A DNA stretch of 64,000 nucleotides from Scylla paramamosain (GCF_035594125.1 NC_087166.1:17941266-18005265); one strand, 5' to 3'. Shown: positions 50,250 through 62,879, numbered from the stretch's first letter. Notes: generated by a model from the letters alone, not told the origin. Translations and numbers: made by a program.

Positions 50250-51240
50250 TTAAGAGATAGATGTGATAGGAGTGCTGCCATCTAGTTGAAATAAACGAGG
50301 AAAAGAAGAAGCAAAGTTGTTGGAGATGTTTTTGGATAGATGCAAGAAGTCACGAGGCGAGTTAGATCTTGAAAAAAAAAAAATGATACTTTCTATTACT
50401 GAAGGATGTTTTGGCTAGTTGGAGAACAGACTTGGCATGGTTCCGGGCAAAAATATAAAGTTTATGAGATTCTGGTGATGGAAAGCTCAAGTTCCTTTTG
50501 TGGGCATCGTTTCTATCATGTATAGCACAGGCTGTGTTAAACCAAGGTTAGGAAGGTTTAGGTCGAGAAAAAGAGTTAGGAATGCACGCCTCCATGCCAT
50601 ACACTATCACCTCTGTTATGTGATCAGTACACAGAGACGGGTCTCTCAAACAAAAGCAGCATTCATTCCAAGGGAAATCAGCAAAATAACACTTCAAGTC
50701 TCCCCAACAAGCAGAGGCAAAAATGCCAGAGGTATCTCCACTTAGGGGGATTCTGAGGAGGGATTGGAGCGATAGAACAAGATACAGATGTGATATTGTG
50801 ATCGGAGGAGCCCAATGGAGAAGAGATGGCAACAGCATAAGCAAGAAGATTAGAGGTTAGGAAAAGGTCAAGAATGTTGGGCGTATCTCCAAGACGGTCA
50901 GGAATACAAATAGGGTGTTGCACCAATTGCTCTAGGCCATGGAGGATAGCAAAGTAGAAGGCTAGTTCACCAGGATGGTAAGTGAAGGGAGAGGAAAGCA
51001 AAAGCTGGTGGTGAACAATAAAGTCTCCAAGAATTAAGATCTCCGAGGAGAATCAGAATACGCTACTTTGGAAGTTAAGAAGTCAAAGATTTTTCTTATA
51101 GTCAGAGGAGTTAGGTGAGAGTTATACACCACAGACAGATTTACTTTCAGAATGACTCTGTAGTCGTAGTCAGATGGTGGAAAACTCAGAAGATTCAAGA
51201 GCGTGGGCACGAGAGCAGGTTAACTCTATTCTCTGCAGCA
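50250..51240 (-). mobile_element. Jockey-like family A, copy 5 (5' part)
   Basis: Continuation beyond the TTAA element: linker, then EN with GSSDHN near 50795, [20 protein letters not shown] near 50920 and the start of the GDFN region at about 51030. Frames are broken repeatedly. It stops near 51220 where unrelated sequence leads into (TA)n. Confidence 0.83.
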
Positions 51241-51288
51241 TAGGTTGAAAACGTCCCACCCTAGCAGAATTTTTTTTTCTAAATGAAA

Positions 51289-52029
<741 letters not shown>

Positions 52030-52032
52030 GTC

Positions 52033-52114
<82 letters not shown>
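52030..52114. repeat. (TC)n microsatellite
   Basis: About 85 bp of TC, one TG interruption at the left. Confidence 0.96.
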
Positions 52115-52930
<816 letters not shown>

Positions 52931-53848
52931 TGTTGGGGATTCCAAATGTGTAATAAACCACAAATCGTAACAGGTGTTTATTGCTTGAAGTGTTTCGACC
53001 TGCAAACATGGGCAAATCAATACACATCCACATATCATAGTACACCCAGTTCAATCCCTCACAATGGTACCAAGAAAATAACACTTCATGTAGAGATTCT
53101 GACATCCGTTACAATCATATCCCAAATATAAAAATAAAGCAACAATCAGTATACAAAATCCAACTAAACTTCACTTGTATATCACTCATAATACTCAATA
53201 AATTCCCATAATGTACTCACTTCAGTGGCCCACACTGACGCTCTTCGAATCCCCGTAGCACACCTGACATGTCACCCCAACTATCATCCAGTCCAGGGCG
53301 TCCTCACAACTCTGTCTGGCAACAATATATCCCTTGTACATTACCCTATCTTACTAATACATCCTCTATTTGTAACCTTCACCAAATTATACTAATCACA
53401 GCACATAGCGGGTAAATAAACACAACTAACCTGTAGCACGGAGGACCAACCAACACACCAACCGACATGAGGTCCAGGGCGTCCCTACATTCTCCGTCTG
53501 GCAAACAATAATATCACTTGTATTACCTTAGCTACTAAACACATCCTTTGCTTGTAATCTTCACCACAGTATACTAATTCACAGCACAAGGTATATAAAT
53601 AAACACAACTAACCTGTAGCACAAAGGACGACCCAACACAACAACCCACAGTACATTGGTGGGCCGGCTTAGACAACCCGCCAGGCCGACCATGTTCACA
53701 GGTAGTGGGTGAAACAAAACACCACAAAGAAGCGTACCAAACTTCTCCCATTCAAACAAAACACAACTTACATTTTCTTTAACACAGATAACAAAAATAT
53801 ATTGTATAAATAAATAATAGATGGTTAACATATCATTTTAATGATACA
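52931..53848 (-). mobile_element. BEL/Pao 3' LTR (about 918 bp)
   Basis: On minus it starts TGTATCATTAAAATG (53848), just after a purine-rich tract, and ends GGAATCCCCAACA (52931), giving TG...CA ends. Its last ~196 bp (52931-53126) are identical to 58057-58252, the remainder of the 5' LTR. Two diverged tandem blocks of about 148 bp (53293-53439 and 53473-53621), sharing CCAGGGCGTCC and CACAACTAACCTGTAGCAC, lie in U3 with a period near 180 bp. Confidence 0.8.
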
Positions 53849-53862
53849 CTCCACCCCGACCA
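53849..53862 (-). promoter_or_regulatory. Candidate polypurine tract of the BEL/Pao element
   Basis: Minus-strand GGTCGGGGTGGAG directly before TGTATCATT. Position and purine bias fit the primer for plus-strand DNA synthesis. Confidence 0.6.
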
Positions 53863-53951
53863 AAGTGAACATACAATATACACAGGTAGTACATAGAATG
53901 CTTTGGTACATGTAGATAAATCATATCTATAATGATCCTACACGCTCATCA

Positions 53952-55446
53952 TCACTCTTGTTCTTCCTTAGGTAATAACACTATTAACCTATGCACTGAC
54001 CTACTCATGACTTTGTCTGTCACCCCATCATATCCTTTACCTTCCTTGACTATCTTATACCTTAAGTCTACATCTCTTACAGCACCATCACGACCTGGAT
54101 CTGCCTTTATTACTTGAGCTAATTTCCCGGTTCTTCTAACTGCATTAGCATCTTGAACTAAAACCACATCACCCACTCTTACATTTCTCCTATTAGTGTG
54201 CCATTTTTGTCTTACTACCATCGTTGGAAAGAAATCTCTCTGCCATTTTCTCCAAAATTCAACAATTTTCTGAATAAACTCTAATCTTTTTTTATGGTCT
54301 CCATCTGATTCATATATTCCCTGTGGACATTTTACACTAGCTCGTCCAAGCAATAGATCATTAGGGCAGAGGTAATTACCAAGTTCTAAATTAAAGCAAG
54401 GTTTTACCCCTATGGGTCTTTCATTCATCATACTGGCTACATTAAATAAGGCTGTCTGAAGTTCACCAAAAGTTAATACTGAATCCCCAATTGCAATACA
54501 AAGATTTCTTTTCACTGATTTGATAAGGGATTCACTGGCACCATTGTACCACAGTGCATCACTAGGTCTATTATATTTCCAAGTAACTCCTTCATTTTTT
54601 TCCAATTCTTTCAATATTCTTTCCAGCTGCTATCAGCTGGCTCCCTCTGTCAGAATACAGTATTCTGGGTGCACCCCTGACTGAGATGAATCTTTGATAA
54701 GTTGCCATGAAATCACTTGCACTTTATCCTTCTGCCAAATCTACATAAACTGCCCTAGTAACTAAGCAGTTGAATATTACCCCATATACCTTACCATGAG
54801 TTCTCCTTTTAACAGTGTCCTTAATATTGAATGGTCCAAACAAATCGACAGCAGTATGATAGAATGGTGGAGTTGGCTTCATTCTTTCTTCTAACACCTG
54901 ACCCATACACTGGTTCTCAGTTTGTTTTGAGAGTTTTCTACATGTGACACATTTATCTTTAATTGACTTTATTAATTTCCTGGCTCCCGGCACCCAAAAC
55001 TTACTCTGTAACTTGGCCAAGGTGGTTTCAATACCTGCATGATCTCTACTATGTAAGCTGGACACATACAGTCTAGTAACTGGGTGGTTAGCTGGTATCA
55101 ACATGAAGTGATCTTGATTCCAGTTTTCCTTTAACCATTTTGATATTCTTTGACCCACTAAAATTACTCCATTGTCAGATTCCATGATGTTGATACTATG
55201 ATTCTCATGTTGCCCACTTACTATCCAATGCTTCACATGAAAGTTTCCAAGAGATATTACATGTTCTGCTCTTTGTATCAAATCAAAAGCCTTTTCTACC
55301 GTATCAATGGAATAGAGAATATCATCAACATATGTGTTGTTTACAATTATGTTATAAACTTCAGGATCTCCTTTACCAAATTTTTCACTAGTATGCCTTA
55401 ATGCTAGCACAGCTATGGTCCCACTCGGCCTATCCCCGAAAGTCAC
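53952..55446 (-). pseudogene. BEL/Pao pol, RT active site to integrase, broken
   Basis: Minus strand. 54724-55446: SVTFGDRPSGTIAVLALRHT, the RT active site NTYVDDILYS, then FHVKHWIVSGQ. After about 40 further residues it jumps to HPVTRLYVSSLHSRDHAGIE and CVTCRKL, the integrase HHCC zinc domain. The rest of RT and all RNase H (roughly 400 residues in relatives, my estimate) are missing. Integrase core: TAVDLFGPF (first Asp). A TAA interrupts at 54724-54726, then YSDRGSQL (second Asp, ~54655), a frameshift near 54625 and NGASESLIKSVKRN (Glu) at ~54530. The C-terminal domain has VRVGDVVLVQD and ends at 53952. Dead pol despite nearly identical LTR ends. Confidence 0.88.
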
Positions 55447-55477
55447 TGAGGTCAGAGCATAGTGATCAGGTGGTTTG

Positions 55478-58039
55478 TTACTGTTTAAATCTCTCCAAAG
55501 AAATCGGTGTGTGTTGGTCCAGTGTGTTGATTTTCACAGAATGATACATTTTTGATATATCACCAGTTATGGCAACCCTTTCCTGTCTAAATCTTAGCAA
55601 GACTCCAATCATGTTGTTAAGAACAACTGGTCCTTTTGCCCAAAAATCATTAAGTTTTTTTTCCATGTATGATGAAGATGAGTTAAATACAATACGCAGA
55701 GGTGTTGAAGCAGAATCTGGTTTCAATACTTCATGATAGGAAATGTAGTGAATTGGGCCATTGTATGACTGCATTTCCTCTTCACTTAATTGTCTCGCTA
55801 CCCCCCTTTTCACCATGTCCTTGATTTCATTGTGATAACTCTGGGCATACTGGATATCCAATTTTTTCAGTCTATTTTCTGTAGTTTTTAATCTAGCCAC
55901 AGCCGCTTTTACATTGTTCTTAAGATATCTCGGGTCCCTTATCCAAGGATAGCTTGCTGTCCAATACTTCCCTTCTTCATGATATACTAATCCCTCCTCA
56001 ATCAATTTCAGTTCTCTTTCTTCCTTAATATTGACACAGTCACTTACAGGGCAACCCTTACACAGGCATTTAAGGCATCTTGTGTCACACTGCACCCCAC
56101 TCTCCTCTAAAGCAAAGAATTTATCTAATTGTGACTTAAGTTTATCTGTAGGTTCTACCTTGATCTCATTGAGGCTTATTGAGCTTGACACCTTGTGAGT
56201 TCTCACAATCACATGGTTCGTCGTGCTCCCTGAGGCTGTTATTTTGCTGTGTCTGCCACGTATACTGAACCCAAATGGATTCTCTAACAATTGAAGACCT
56301 TCATTAGTCTGAACAACTTTAGGCAATAATTCACTGTAATTGGCCCCAATCAGCATGTCAATCTCACCACAAGGGCGATTAATATCATGGTTTGATACTC
56401 CTACAAATAACTCCTTAACTCCTGACACATCAAATTCATTGATTTTAGCAGATATTTCCTCTATACCAATGGCATTAATTTCCCATACATGCCCAGTCCT
56501 ATCAATCAGTGGTATGCAATATTCTTTGGTAGAATGATGTTCAATTACATTGCCAACCTTGATCATGGATAAATTCACATCCTTGCCCTTCAAACTTAGT
56601 TTTTCTGCCATACTGTGTGTCACCAAGGTTATGTCAGAACCTGAATCCCACAGTACTGTTATAGGTTGAGTGTTACTGTACACAGTACTGATATTCAATA
56701 AGGTGTTCAGAGTGTTTGCAGATACTGTATTATGACTAGCACCTTCTTCCTGTTCAAAATGCACCAGTGGATGATGATGACGGTTACACACACCTTGACC
56801 CCTGATCCTGACATCACACAACTTGTTTGTATTACAATTCCATGCCTGATGATATCCCTTTAAGCATTTAAAACATATTCCATTGCTTCTAGCTAACTCA
56901 AACCTCTCCTTGTTGCTGAGATTCTTAAATTTATAACAATCAAGAGTATCATGGTTCCTGGAATTGTGAATCCAGCATCCTCCCTCATTATTTCCAGTCT
57001 TCAAGTGGGTACCTTTCACCATCTCCGTCAAATTTACAATACATGACTCTAACTCTTTATTCTTTAGTTGTTGCTCTTCCTTCATCTGTTTTATTAGTGT
57101 TACCAGATCTGACTCCATGACCTTGTCAGCTGAATTATTTACATGATGTACTGAACTTCTATCACCGCCAGTAGATCTGACACTAGAATTAATATACTCC
57201 AATACCTTTCTCTCCCTTTGCAGAAATTTCAATAAAGTGGGAAAGAGATCACTAGTAGCAGATACTTCTTCTGCCTTTATTACCCACTCCCTCTTCTGAA
57301 GTGTGGGCAACACCTTCTCAATATGACTGACCACATTAGCAGTATTAAGTTCCTCATTCAAGTTTATATTTTTCAAATCTAGCCAACACTGTTCCACCTG
57401 ATCCACCATCCTTATAAATCCTTTGGTATCACCTTCATTGATCCTTTTCAAAGCCCTAAGGTCACTTATTACCAAGTCCACCACCTTTCTTGCATTTCCA
57501 AACTTGTCATCTAACCTTTCAAACATTTCTTCATAATTACCTTCTGCACCTCTGACAGTCTGAAGGGCATCACCACTGAGACACATTTTCAATGCATACG
57601 CATCTTCACCATACACACTTTTGACTAGATTTTTAAAGTCCTTCTTAAAACGAGGGTACTCTCTTAAATTCCCATCAAATTTAGGAGGCTCAAATGCCTT
57701 TATCTTCACTTTAGGCTTGACACTGTTCTGTATGTTTTCAATGTTACTAATTTCTGTTAGTCTTTTCTTCATGATTCTTTCACAATCTAGCATGTATTCT
57801 TCAGCCTCCTTAACTAACTTGTCTTCTAATTTATTATCACACACATATTTTAATATCACATCATTACTGTCTTCTAGGTGTTGAAAGGCCTCAGAAATCT
57901 GTTCATAGCTACTCTTCAATACTGATACTGGCTCACCTTCCCGTACACCCTCATCCAGCAGGGTCACCTTTCTTGTGAATTTCCCTTTGGCAATGGCCCT
58001 CTTCCTCTTTAACAATTCCATCTCCTCTTGCCAGCCCAT
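55478..58039 (-). CDS. BEL/Pao Gag-Pol polyprotein, N-terminal part (gag, zinc knuckles, protease, RT start)
   Basis: One minus-strand frame, open from the LTR (58231) to 55478. The likely true start is ATG 58039-58037 (MGWQEEMELLKRKRAIAKGK), 17 nt after the LTR end; the 64 residues before it are LTR translation. Domains: coiled coil and DUF1759-type Gag (KAFEPPKFDGNLREYPRFKK, ALKMCLSGDALQTVRGAEGN); BEL-type cysteine/histidine array (CWIHNSRNHDTLDC, GICFKCLKGYHQAWNC, CNRHHHPLVHF); DUF1758-type aspartic protease with LWDSGSDITLVT (D-S-G) and MLIGANYSELLP; then RT with LRIVFNSSSSYMEKKLND and ITGDISKMYHSVKI (first catalytic Asp). A frameshift in a CACACAC run at about 55507-55514 ends the frame before FLWRDLN. 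Typical one-frame gag-pro-pol of BEL/Pao. Confidence 0.92.
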   Translation of the reverse strand: MGWQEEMELLKRKRAIAKGKFTRKVTLLDEGVREGEPVSVLKSSYEQISEAFQHLEDSNDVILKYVCDNKLEDKLVKEAEEYMLDCERIMKKRLTEISNIENIQNSVKPKVKIKAFEPPKFDGNLREYPRFKKDFKNLVKSVYGEDAYALKMCLSGDALQTVRGAEGNYEEMFERLDDKFGNARKVVDLVISDLRALKRINEGDTKGFIRMVDQVEQCWLDLKNINLNEELNTANVVSHIEKVLPTLQKREWVIKAEEVSATSDLFPTLLKFLQRERKVLEYINSSVRSTGGDRSSVHHVNNSADKVMESDLVTLIKQMKEEQQLKNKELESCIVNLTEMVKGTHLKTGNNEGGCWIHNSRNHDTLDCYKFKNLSNKERFELARSNGICFKCLKGYHQAWNCNTNKLCDVRIRGQGVCNRHHHPLVHFEQEEGASHNTVSANTLNTLLNISTVYSNTQPITVLWDSGSDITLVTHSMAEKLSLKGKDVNLSMIKVGNVIEHHSTKEYCIPLIDRTGHVWEINAIGIEEISAKINEFDVSGVKELFVGVSNHDINRPCGEIDMLIGANYSELLPKVVQTNEGLQLLENPFGFSIRGRHSKITASGSTTNHVIVRTHKVSSSISLNEIKVEPTDKLKSQLDKFFALEESGVQCDTRCLKCLCKGCPVSDCVNIKEERELKLIEEGLVYHEEGKYWTASYPWIRDPRYLKNNVKAAVARLKTTENRLKKLDIQYAQSYHNEIKDMVKRGVARQLSEEEMQSYNGPIHYISYHEVLKPDSASTPLRIVFNSSSSYMEKKLNDFWAKGPVVLNNMIGVLLRFRQERVAITGDISKMYHSVKINTLDQHTPISLERFKQ

Positions 58040-58056
58040 TGTGGTTGAAGTCGAAA

Positions 58057-58252
58057 TGTTGGGGATTCCAAATGTGTAATAAACCACAAATCGTAACAGG
58101 TGTTTATTGCTTGAAGTGTTTCGACCTGCAAACATGGGCAAATCAATACACATCCACATATCATAGTACACCCAGTTCAATCCCTCACAATGGTACCAAG
58201 AAAATAACACTTCATGTAGAGATTCTGACATCCGTTACAATCATATCCCAAA
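58057..58252 (-). mobile_element. BEL/Pao 5' LTR, truncated to 196 bp
   Basis: Identical by eye to 52931-53126. On minus only the final part of the LTR remains; upstream, after TTTGGGATATG (minus), unrelated family A LINE sequence starts at 58253. No TGG-type primer site follows the LTR: the leader reads TTTCGACTTCAACCACA and then ATG. Confidence 0.82.
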
Positions 58253-58503
58253 CTGCAAGAGTTAACCAGTATTCTCAATCATTCATCCCTTTCTCTGGTA
58301 AACTCTGGAACTCCCTGCCTGCTTCTGTATTTCCACCTTCCTATGACTTGAATTCCTTCAAGAGGGAGGTTTCAAGACACTTATCCACCAATTTTTGACC
58401 ACTGCTTTGACCCTTTTATGGGACTGGCATTTCAGTGGGCATTTTTTTTAATTATATTTTTGTTGCCTTTGGCCAGTGTCCTTCCTACATAAAAAAAAAA
58501 AAA
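58253..58503 (+). mobile_element. Jockey-like family A, 3' fragment
   Basis: Plus strand; starts in the C-terminal ARVNQYSQSFIPFSGKLWN block, continues with [19 protein letters not shown], the 3' UTR and the TTGCCTTTGGCCAGTGTCC end with a poly(A) run (58491-58505). Abuts the truncated BEL LTR. Confidence 0.88.
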
Positions 58504-58505
58504 AA

Positions 58506-60687
58506 GACTCCTCGTACAGGAGTTCATATTGCAATTTTCCATGGCCCAGTGGATGCTCAACCACAAATGACCCCCAAAACTTTTAAAACTCCACAGATAA
58601 AGACAAATAGGTCTCCCAAGCTCCTTCCGCAATCCCACCAGAAACGTTCTGCTGACTCCCTACAGTCAACAGGTGTCACCCCTAGAAAGATCCTTCTGGG
58701 AGCGTCAGATGACGCTAACCCAGACATAACTACTCATAGAGATTCTTCCACATCCGAAATGGACATAGAGAGTCTCTCCCTCTCTATCTTCCCAGTTGGT
58801 TCTCCTCTAAGAGCGAATGATTACCAGCTTTGTCAACTTTGTCTTTCAGGAGTTTCAGAGACTGCGGGTATCTACCCACACACCACTTACTCAATCTCAG
58901 GTTTCTGCTTCTACAAGTAATGTAGGACCAGATAAACCTCGTCGCTCAAGTAAGGTACCTAGTCAGGTTGGCAAAGGGAAGCTTCTCAGAAAACCCCCTC
59001 AAAATAGTAATATTCACGATCCTGTAGTGGAATAGTCACGGTCTGCATGCCTCCTGGGAGGAAATCCGGTTGATGATCACTAGGTTTTCTCCTGTTTGTA
59101 TGTGTTTGCAAGAGGCAATGCTCGGGGACTCCACTCACTTTAGTCTTCCTGGATATCATGTTTCCTTCTTCACTCCACTTCCTGGTCAGGGACACCATGG
59201 TGGCACTGCCATCATAGAACAGATATTCCTTTTATCCACCTACAAGTTCACGTGCTTCTGGAGGCTGTTGCTGTTAAGGTTCTTATAAATCATTGTTATA
59301 CATTGTGCAGTCTGTATCTGCCTTCCAATGTTCATATTGAAAAGAATGAGCTTAATAACCATTTAAATGTTCTTCCCACCCTTTTCTTTTATTGGGTGAC
59401 TTTAATGGTGGCCATTCTTTGTGGGATGACACTATTAACCCTCGTGGTCTTTTGCATGTTTCTTTTATCGAGGATTTAGGATTAGATATTTTTATTCATT
59501 TATTTTTTTTTTTAATGGAGACATTACTAATTTTCATAATCAAACCGGTACTTTTGCAACAATAGATCTTTCTCTCTGTACCTTTAATTCCTTTCTTGAT
59601 TTTAATCTGGCCAGTTTCCTAAACGTCATGTTCCATGGTAGAATGTGAATTGTACATTTCACATTCATTTCAAGAAAGTGTGCTGCCTTTTCTCGCCTTC
59701 GATGACATCGTGGGGACGTCCACTGTCTTGAGGCTTTTCGACAAGCGCGTGCCCGTGCTCGCCGCATTTTAGAGGGCTCAGCAGGAGTCATTGAAGAGTT
59801 ATGACTCTTGCATCACAGGTAACACACACTCACCGAGGTCTTCAACAGAGTCCGCAAAGCATATGAAAAGTATTATGTACCTCCCCATCTATTCTCTTCC
59901 ATGATGAGGGGACGGTAGCAGACCCTAAGACAGTTACCGACCTGCTTGCTCAACACTCTGATAAAAAAAACTATGGCTCTTCATCGTCGTCACTTGAAAT
60001 CTGTTGGCGTCAATTTTGCCTCCTCTGGTGGTGAATCTTATAATGTCTCATTTTCTTTGCCTGAGCTACGCATGTATTTGTCCCAGTGCCAAGATTCTTC
60101 CCCAGGCCAAAATGACATCCCATATTTTTTATTTATTTTTTTTTTTGCGCCACATGTTCAATGAAGCTTGTATCTTTTTACTTGACCTTTATAATTTTAT
60201 TTTAAATACCGGTGATTTTCCATCTTTTTGGGGTGTTGCTGTAATTATCCCCATTTCAAAACCTGAAAAAAAGATCATCAGTTAGCGACCAACTAACCAT
60301 CCAATTTAATCTCATGTATTTGTAAGTTGCTAGAAAAAATGGTAAATGTCGACCGTATGTGATACTTGGAGAAAGGGAATTATCTGTCACCTATTCAGTA
60401 CATTTTTAGAAAAAAAAAATGAGGTCTGCAACTGATGATCTATTGTCTCTGGAATATTCATTTTGTGTGGTATTTGTTAATAAGCATCACCATGTCACAG
60501 CCTTTTTTTGGTTTAGAGAAAGCTTATGACACAACCTGACGTCATGGCATTCTACTTAGTCTGTTCGAGTTTGGTCTCCGTGGCCGACTCTCTATTTTTA
60601 TACATTTTTTATATCGTCGTTTTTTACGGGTACGGGTTGGTGGCGGTCTGTCAGGAGTTCGCGCACTTGAAGATAGCGTGCTGCAAG
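58506..60687 (+). mobile_element. I-like non-LTR element, degenerate
   Basis: Plus strand. 58506-58930 is an ORF1 tail (frame 58435-58920, low complexity with MDIESLSLSIFPVGSPLR), ending in NPLKIVIF-type sequence before EN. EN: ITRFSPVCMCLQEAMLGDST, HGGTAII, YTLCSLYLPSN, LFFYWVTLMVAIL (frame-shifted GDFNG region, ~59395) and FATIDLSLC-type sequence near 59555. RT: LSQCQDSSPGQNDIPY, LYNFILNTGDFPSFWGVAVI, then in other frames an IQYIFRKMRSATDDLLS block, FGLEKAYDTTWRHGI near 60510 (palm) and [12 protein letters not shown] at 60670 (VPQGS counterpart). Broken by many indels. The join to family A sequence occurs at ~60687. I/Nimb-type assignment is tentative. Confidence 0.68.
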
Positions 60688-60851
60688 GAAGTGCTTACCC
60701 TGTCACCCTCTCTTCTCCGTTGGGCTCTCCCGACAACAATCTCATATCTGTATCTTGTCCTATCGCTCCAATCCCTCCTCAGGATCCCCCTAACCGAAGG
60801 TGCCTCTGGCGCTTTGCCTCTGCTAGTTGGGGGGACCTGAGAAGGTATTTT
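60688..60851 (+). mobile_element. Jockey-like family A, end of EN domain
   Basis: Plus strand [20 protein letters not shown], then [20 protein letters not shown] and LRRYF. The SDHN motif reads PDNN, so catalytic His and Ser are both lost. Joined at 60852 to an inverted family A segment. Confidence 0.83.
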
Positions 60852-61793
60852 GATGAATAATAAGAAGAGAGTGGGTGACAGAACAGAACCCTGAGGAACA
60901 CCATTGTTAATAGATTTAGGAGAAGAACAGTGACAGTCTACCACAACAGCAATAGAACGGTCAGAAAGGAAACTTGAGATGAAGTTACAGAGAGAAGGAT
61001 AGAAGTCGTAGGAGGGTAGTTTGGAAATCGAAGCCTTGTGCCAGACTCTACCAAAAGCTTTTTATATGTCCAAGGCAACAGCAAAAGTTTCACCAAAATC
61101 TCTAAAAGAGGATGACCAAGACTCAGTAAGGAAAGCCAGAAGATCACCAGTAGAGCGGCCTTGACGGAACCCATACTGGTGATCAGATAAAAGGCTGTGA
61201 AGTGATAGATGTTTACGAATCTTCCTGTTGAGGATAAATTCAAAAACTTTAGATAGGCAGGAAATTAAAGCAATAGGACGGTAGTTTGAGGGATTAGAAC
61301 GGTCACCTTTTTTAGGAACAGGCTGAATGTAGGCAAACTTCCAACAAGAAGGAAAGGTAGATGTTAACAGACAGAGCTGAAAGAGTTTGACTAGGCAAGG
61401 TGCAAACACGGAGGCACAGTTTCGGAGAACAATAGGAGGGACCCCATCAGGTCCATAAGCCTTCCGAGGGTTTAGGCCAGAGAGGGCATGGAAAACATCA
61501 TTGCGAAGAATTTTAATAGGTGGCATGAAGTAGTCAGAGGGTGGAGGAGAGGGAGGAACAAGCCCAGAACCGTCCAAGGTAGAGTTTTTAGCAAAGGTTT
61601 GAGCGAAGAGTTCAGCTTTAGAAATAGATGTGATAGCAGTGGTGCCATCTGGTTGAAATAAAGGAGGGAAAGAAGAAGAAGCAAAGTTATTGGAGATATT
61701 TTTGGCTAGATGCCATAAGTCACGAGGGGAGTTAGATCTTGAAAAGTTGTGACACTTTCTGTTAATGAAGGAGTTTTTGGCTAGTTGGATAAC
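60852..61793 (-). mobile_element. Jockey-like family A, inverted RT segment
   Basis: Minus strand; from KNSFINRKCHNFSRSN (61770) through NPRKAYGPDG (61470), [20 protein letters not shown] (61300), YGFRQGRSTGDLLAF (61160) to [17 protein letters not shown] (60870). Partly open (61062-61877). Its end overlaps, in inverted form, with the start of the next segment over about 105 bp (60853-60960 versus 61792-61900). Confidence 0.87.
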
Positions 61794-62878
61794 CGTTTTA
61801 TTGCTACTGTGGTAAACGGTCACTGTTATTCTCCTAAATCTATTACAGTGGTGTTCCTCAGGGTTCTGTCTTATCACCCACTCTTTTCTTACTATTCACC
61901 AATGGCCTTCTAAACGAAACTTCTTGTCCTATCTACTCCTACGCTGATGATACCACCCTGCACTTTTCCACCTATTTTCATAGACGTCCAACCCTTCAGG
62001 AAGTAAACATTTCACGCAGGGAAGCCACAGAACCCCTGACTTCTAATCTTTCTATAATCTCTGATTGGGGCAGAGCAAACTTAGTATTGTTTAATGCCTC
62101 AAAAACTCACTTCCTCTATCTATCAACTCAACACAACCTTTCAGACAACTATACCCTCTTCTTCATTGACAGTTGCATCCCCTCTTCTACACTGAACATC
62201 CTCGGGCTGTTCTTTACTTATAATCTGAATTGGAAACTTCACATCTCACCTCTAGCTAAAACAGTTTCTATGAAGTTAGGTGTTCTGAGACGGTCTCCGC
62301 CAGTTTTTCTCACCCCCCAGCTGCTAACTCTGTACAAAGGCCTTATCCGTCTGTATGGAGTATGCTTCACATGTCTGGGGGTTCCACTCATACCGCTCTT
62401 CTAGACAGGGTGGAATCAAGAGCTTTTCGTCTCATCAACTTCAGCCTCTCTCTTATCTCCGCAATGTTGCATCTGTAGCCATCTTCTACCATTATTTTAA
62501 TACTAACTGCTCTTCTGATCTTGCTAACTGCATGCCTCCCCTCCTCCTGCGACCTCCCTACACAAGACTTTCTTCTTTCTCTCACCCCTATTCTGTCCAC
62601 CTCTCTAATGCAGTTAATGATTAACTCTAATGAGTTAATCAGTATTCTCAATCATTCATCCCTTTCTCTGGTAAGCTCTGGAACTTCCTGCCTGCTTCTG
62701 TATTTCCACCTTCCTATGACTTGAATTTCTTCAAAAGGGAGGTTTCAAGACCCTTATCCTTCAATTTTTGACTACGCTTTGGACCCTTTTATGGACTGGC
62801 ATCTCAGTAGGCTTTTTCTTTTTTATTGGATTTTTGTTGCCCTTGGCCGGTGTTTCTCATATAAAAAAAATAAAAAAA
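61794..62878 (+). mobile_element. Jockey-like family A, sense 3' segment
   Basis: Plus strand; from the SIAAVVDGHC region through the YADDTTLHFST region (61945), thumb NILGLFFTYNLNWKLHIS (62200), a frame change near 62350, and the C-terminus to a poly(A)-like tail at 62862-62880. The INSIDE order (inverted upstream part, then sense 3' part) fits a 5' inversion. Confidence 0.87.
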
Positions 62879-62879
62879 A

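Noticed and set aside
52931..53124. A 194-bp short LTR with TG...CA ends for the BEL element
   Set aside because: The matching segments do look like a complete short LTR, but the purine tract at 53849 and TGTATCATT start show the 3' LTR is ~918 bp; the short match is the surviving end of a truncated 5' LTR.
58040..58231. N-terminal 64 residues of the BEL Gag-Pol frame
   Set aside because: They translate LTR sequence. The Gag start at 58039 lies just past the LTR and fits the family better.
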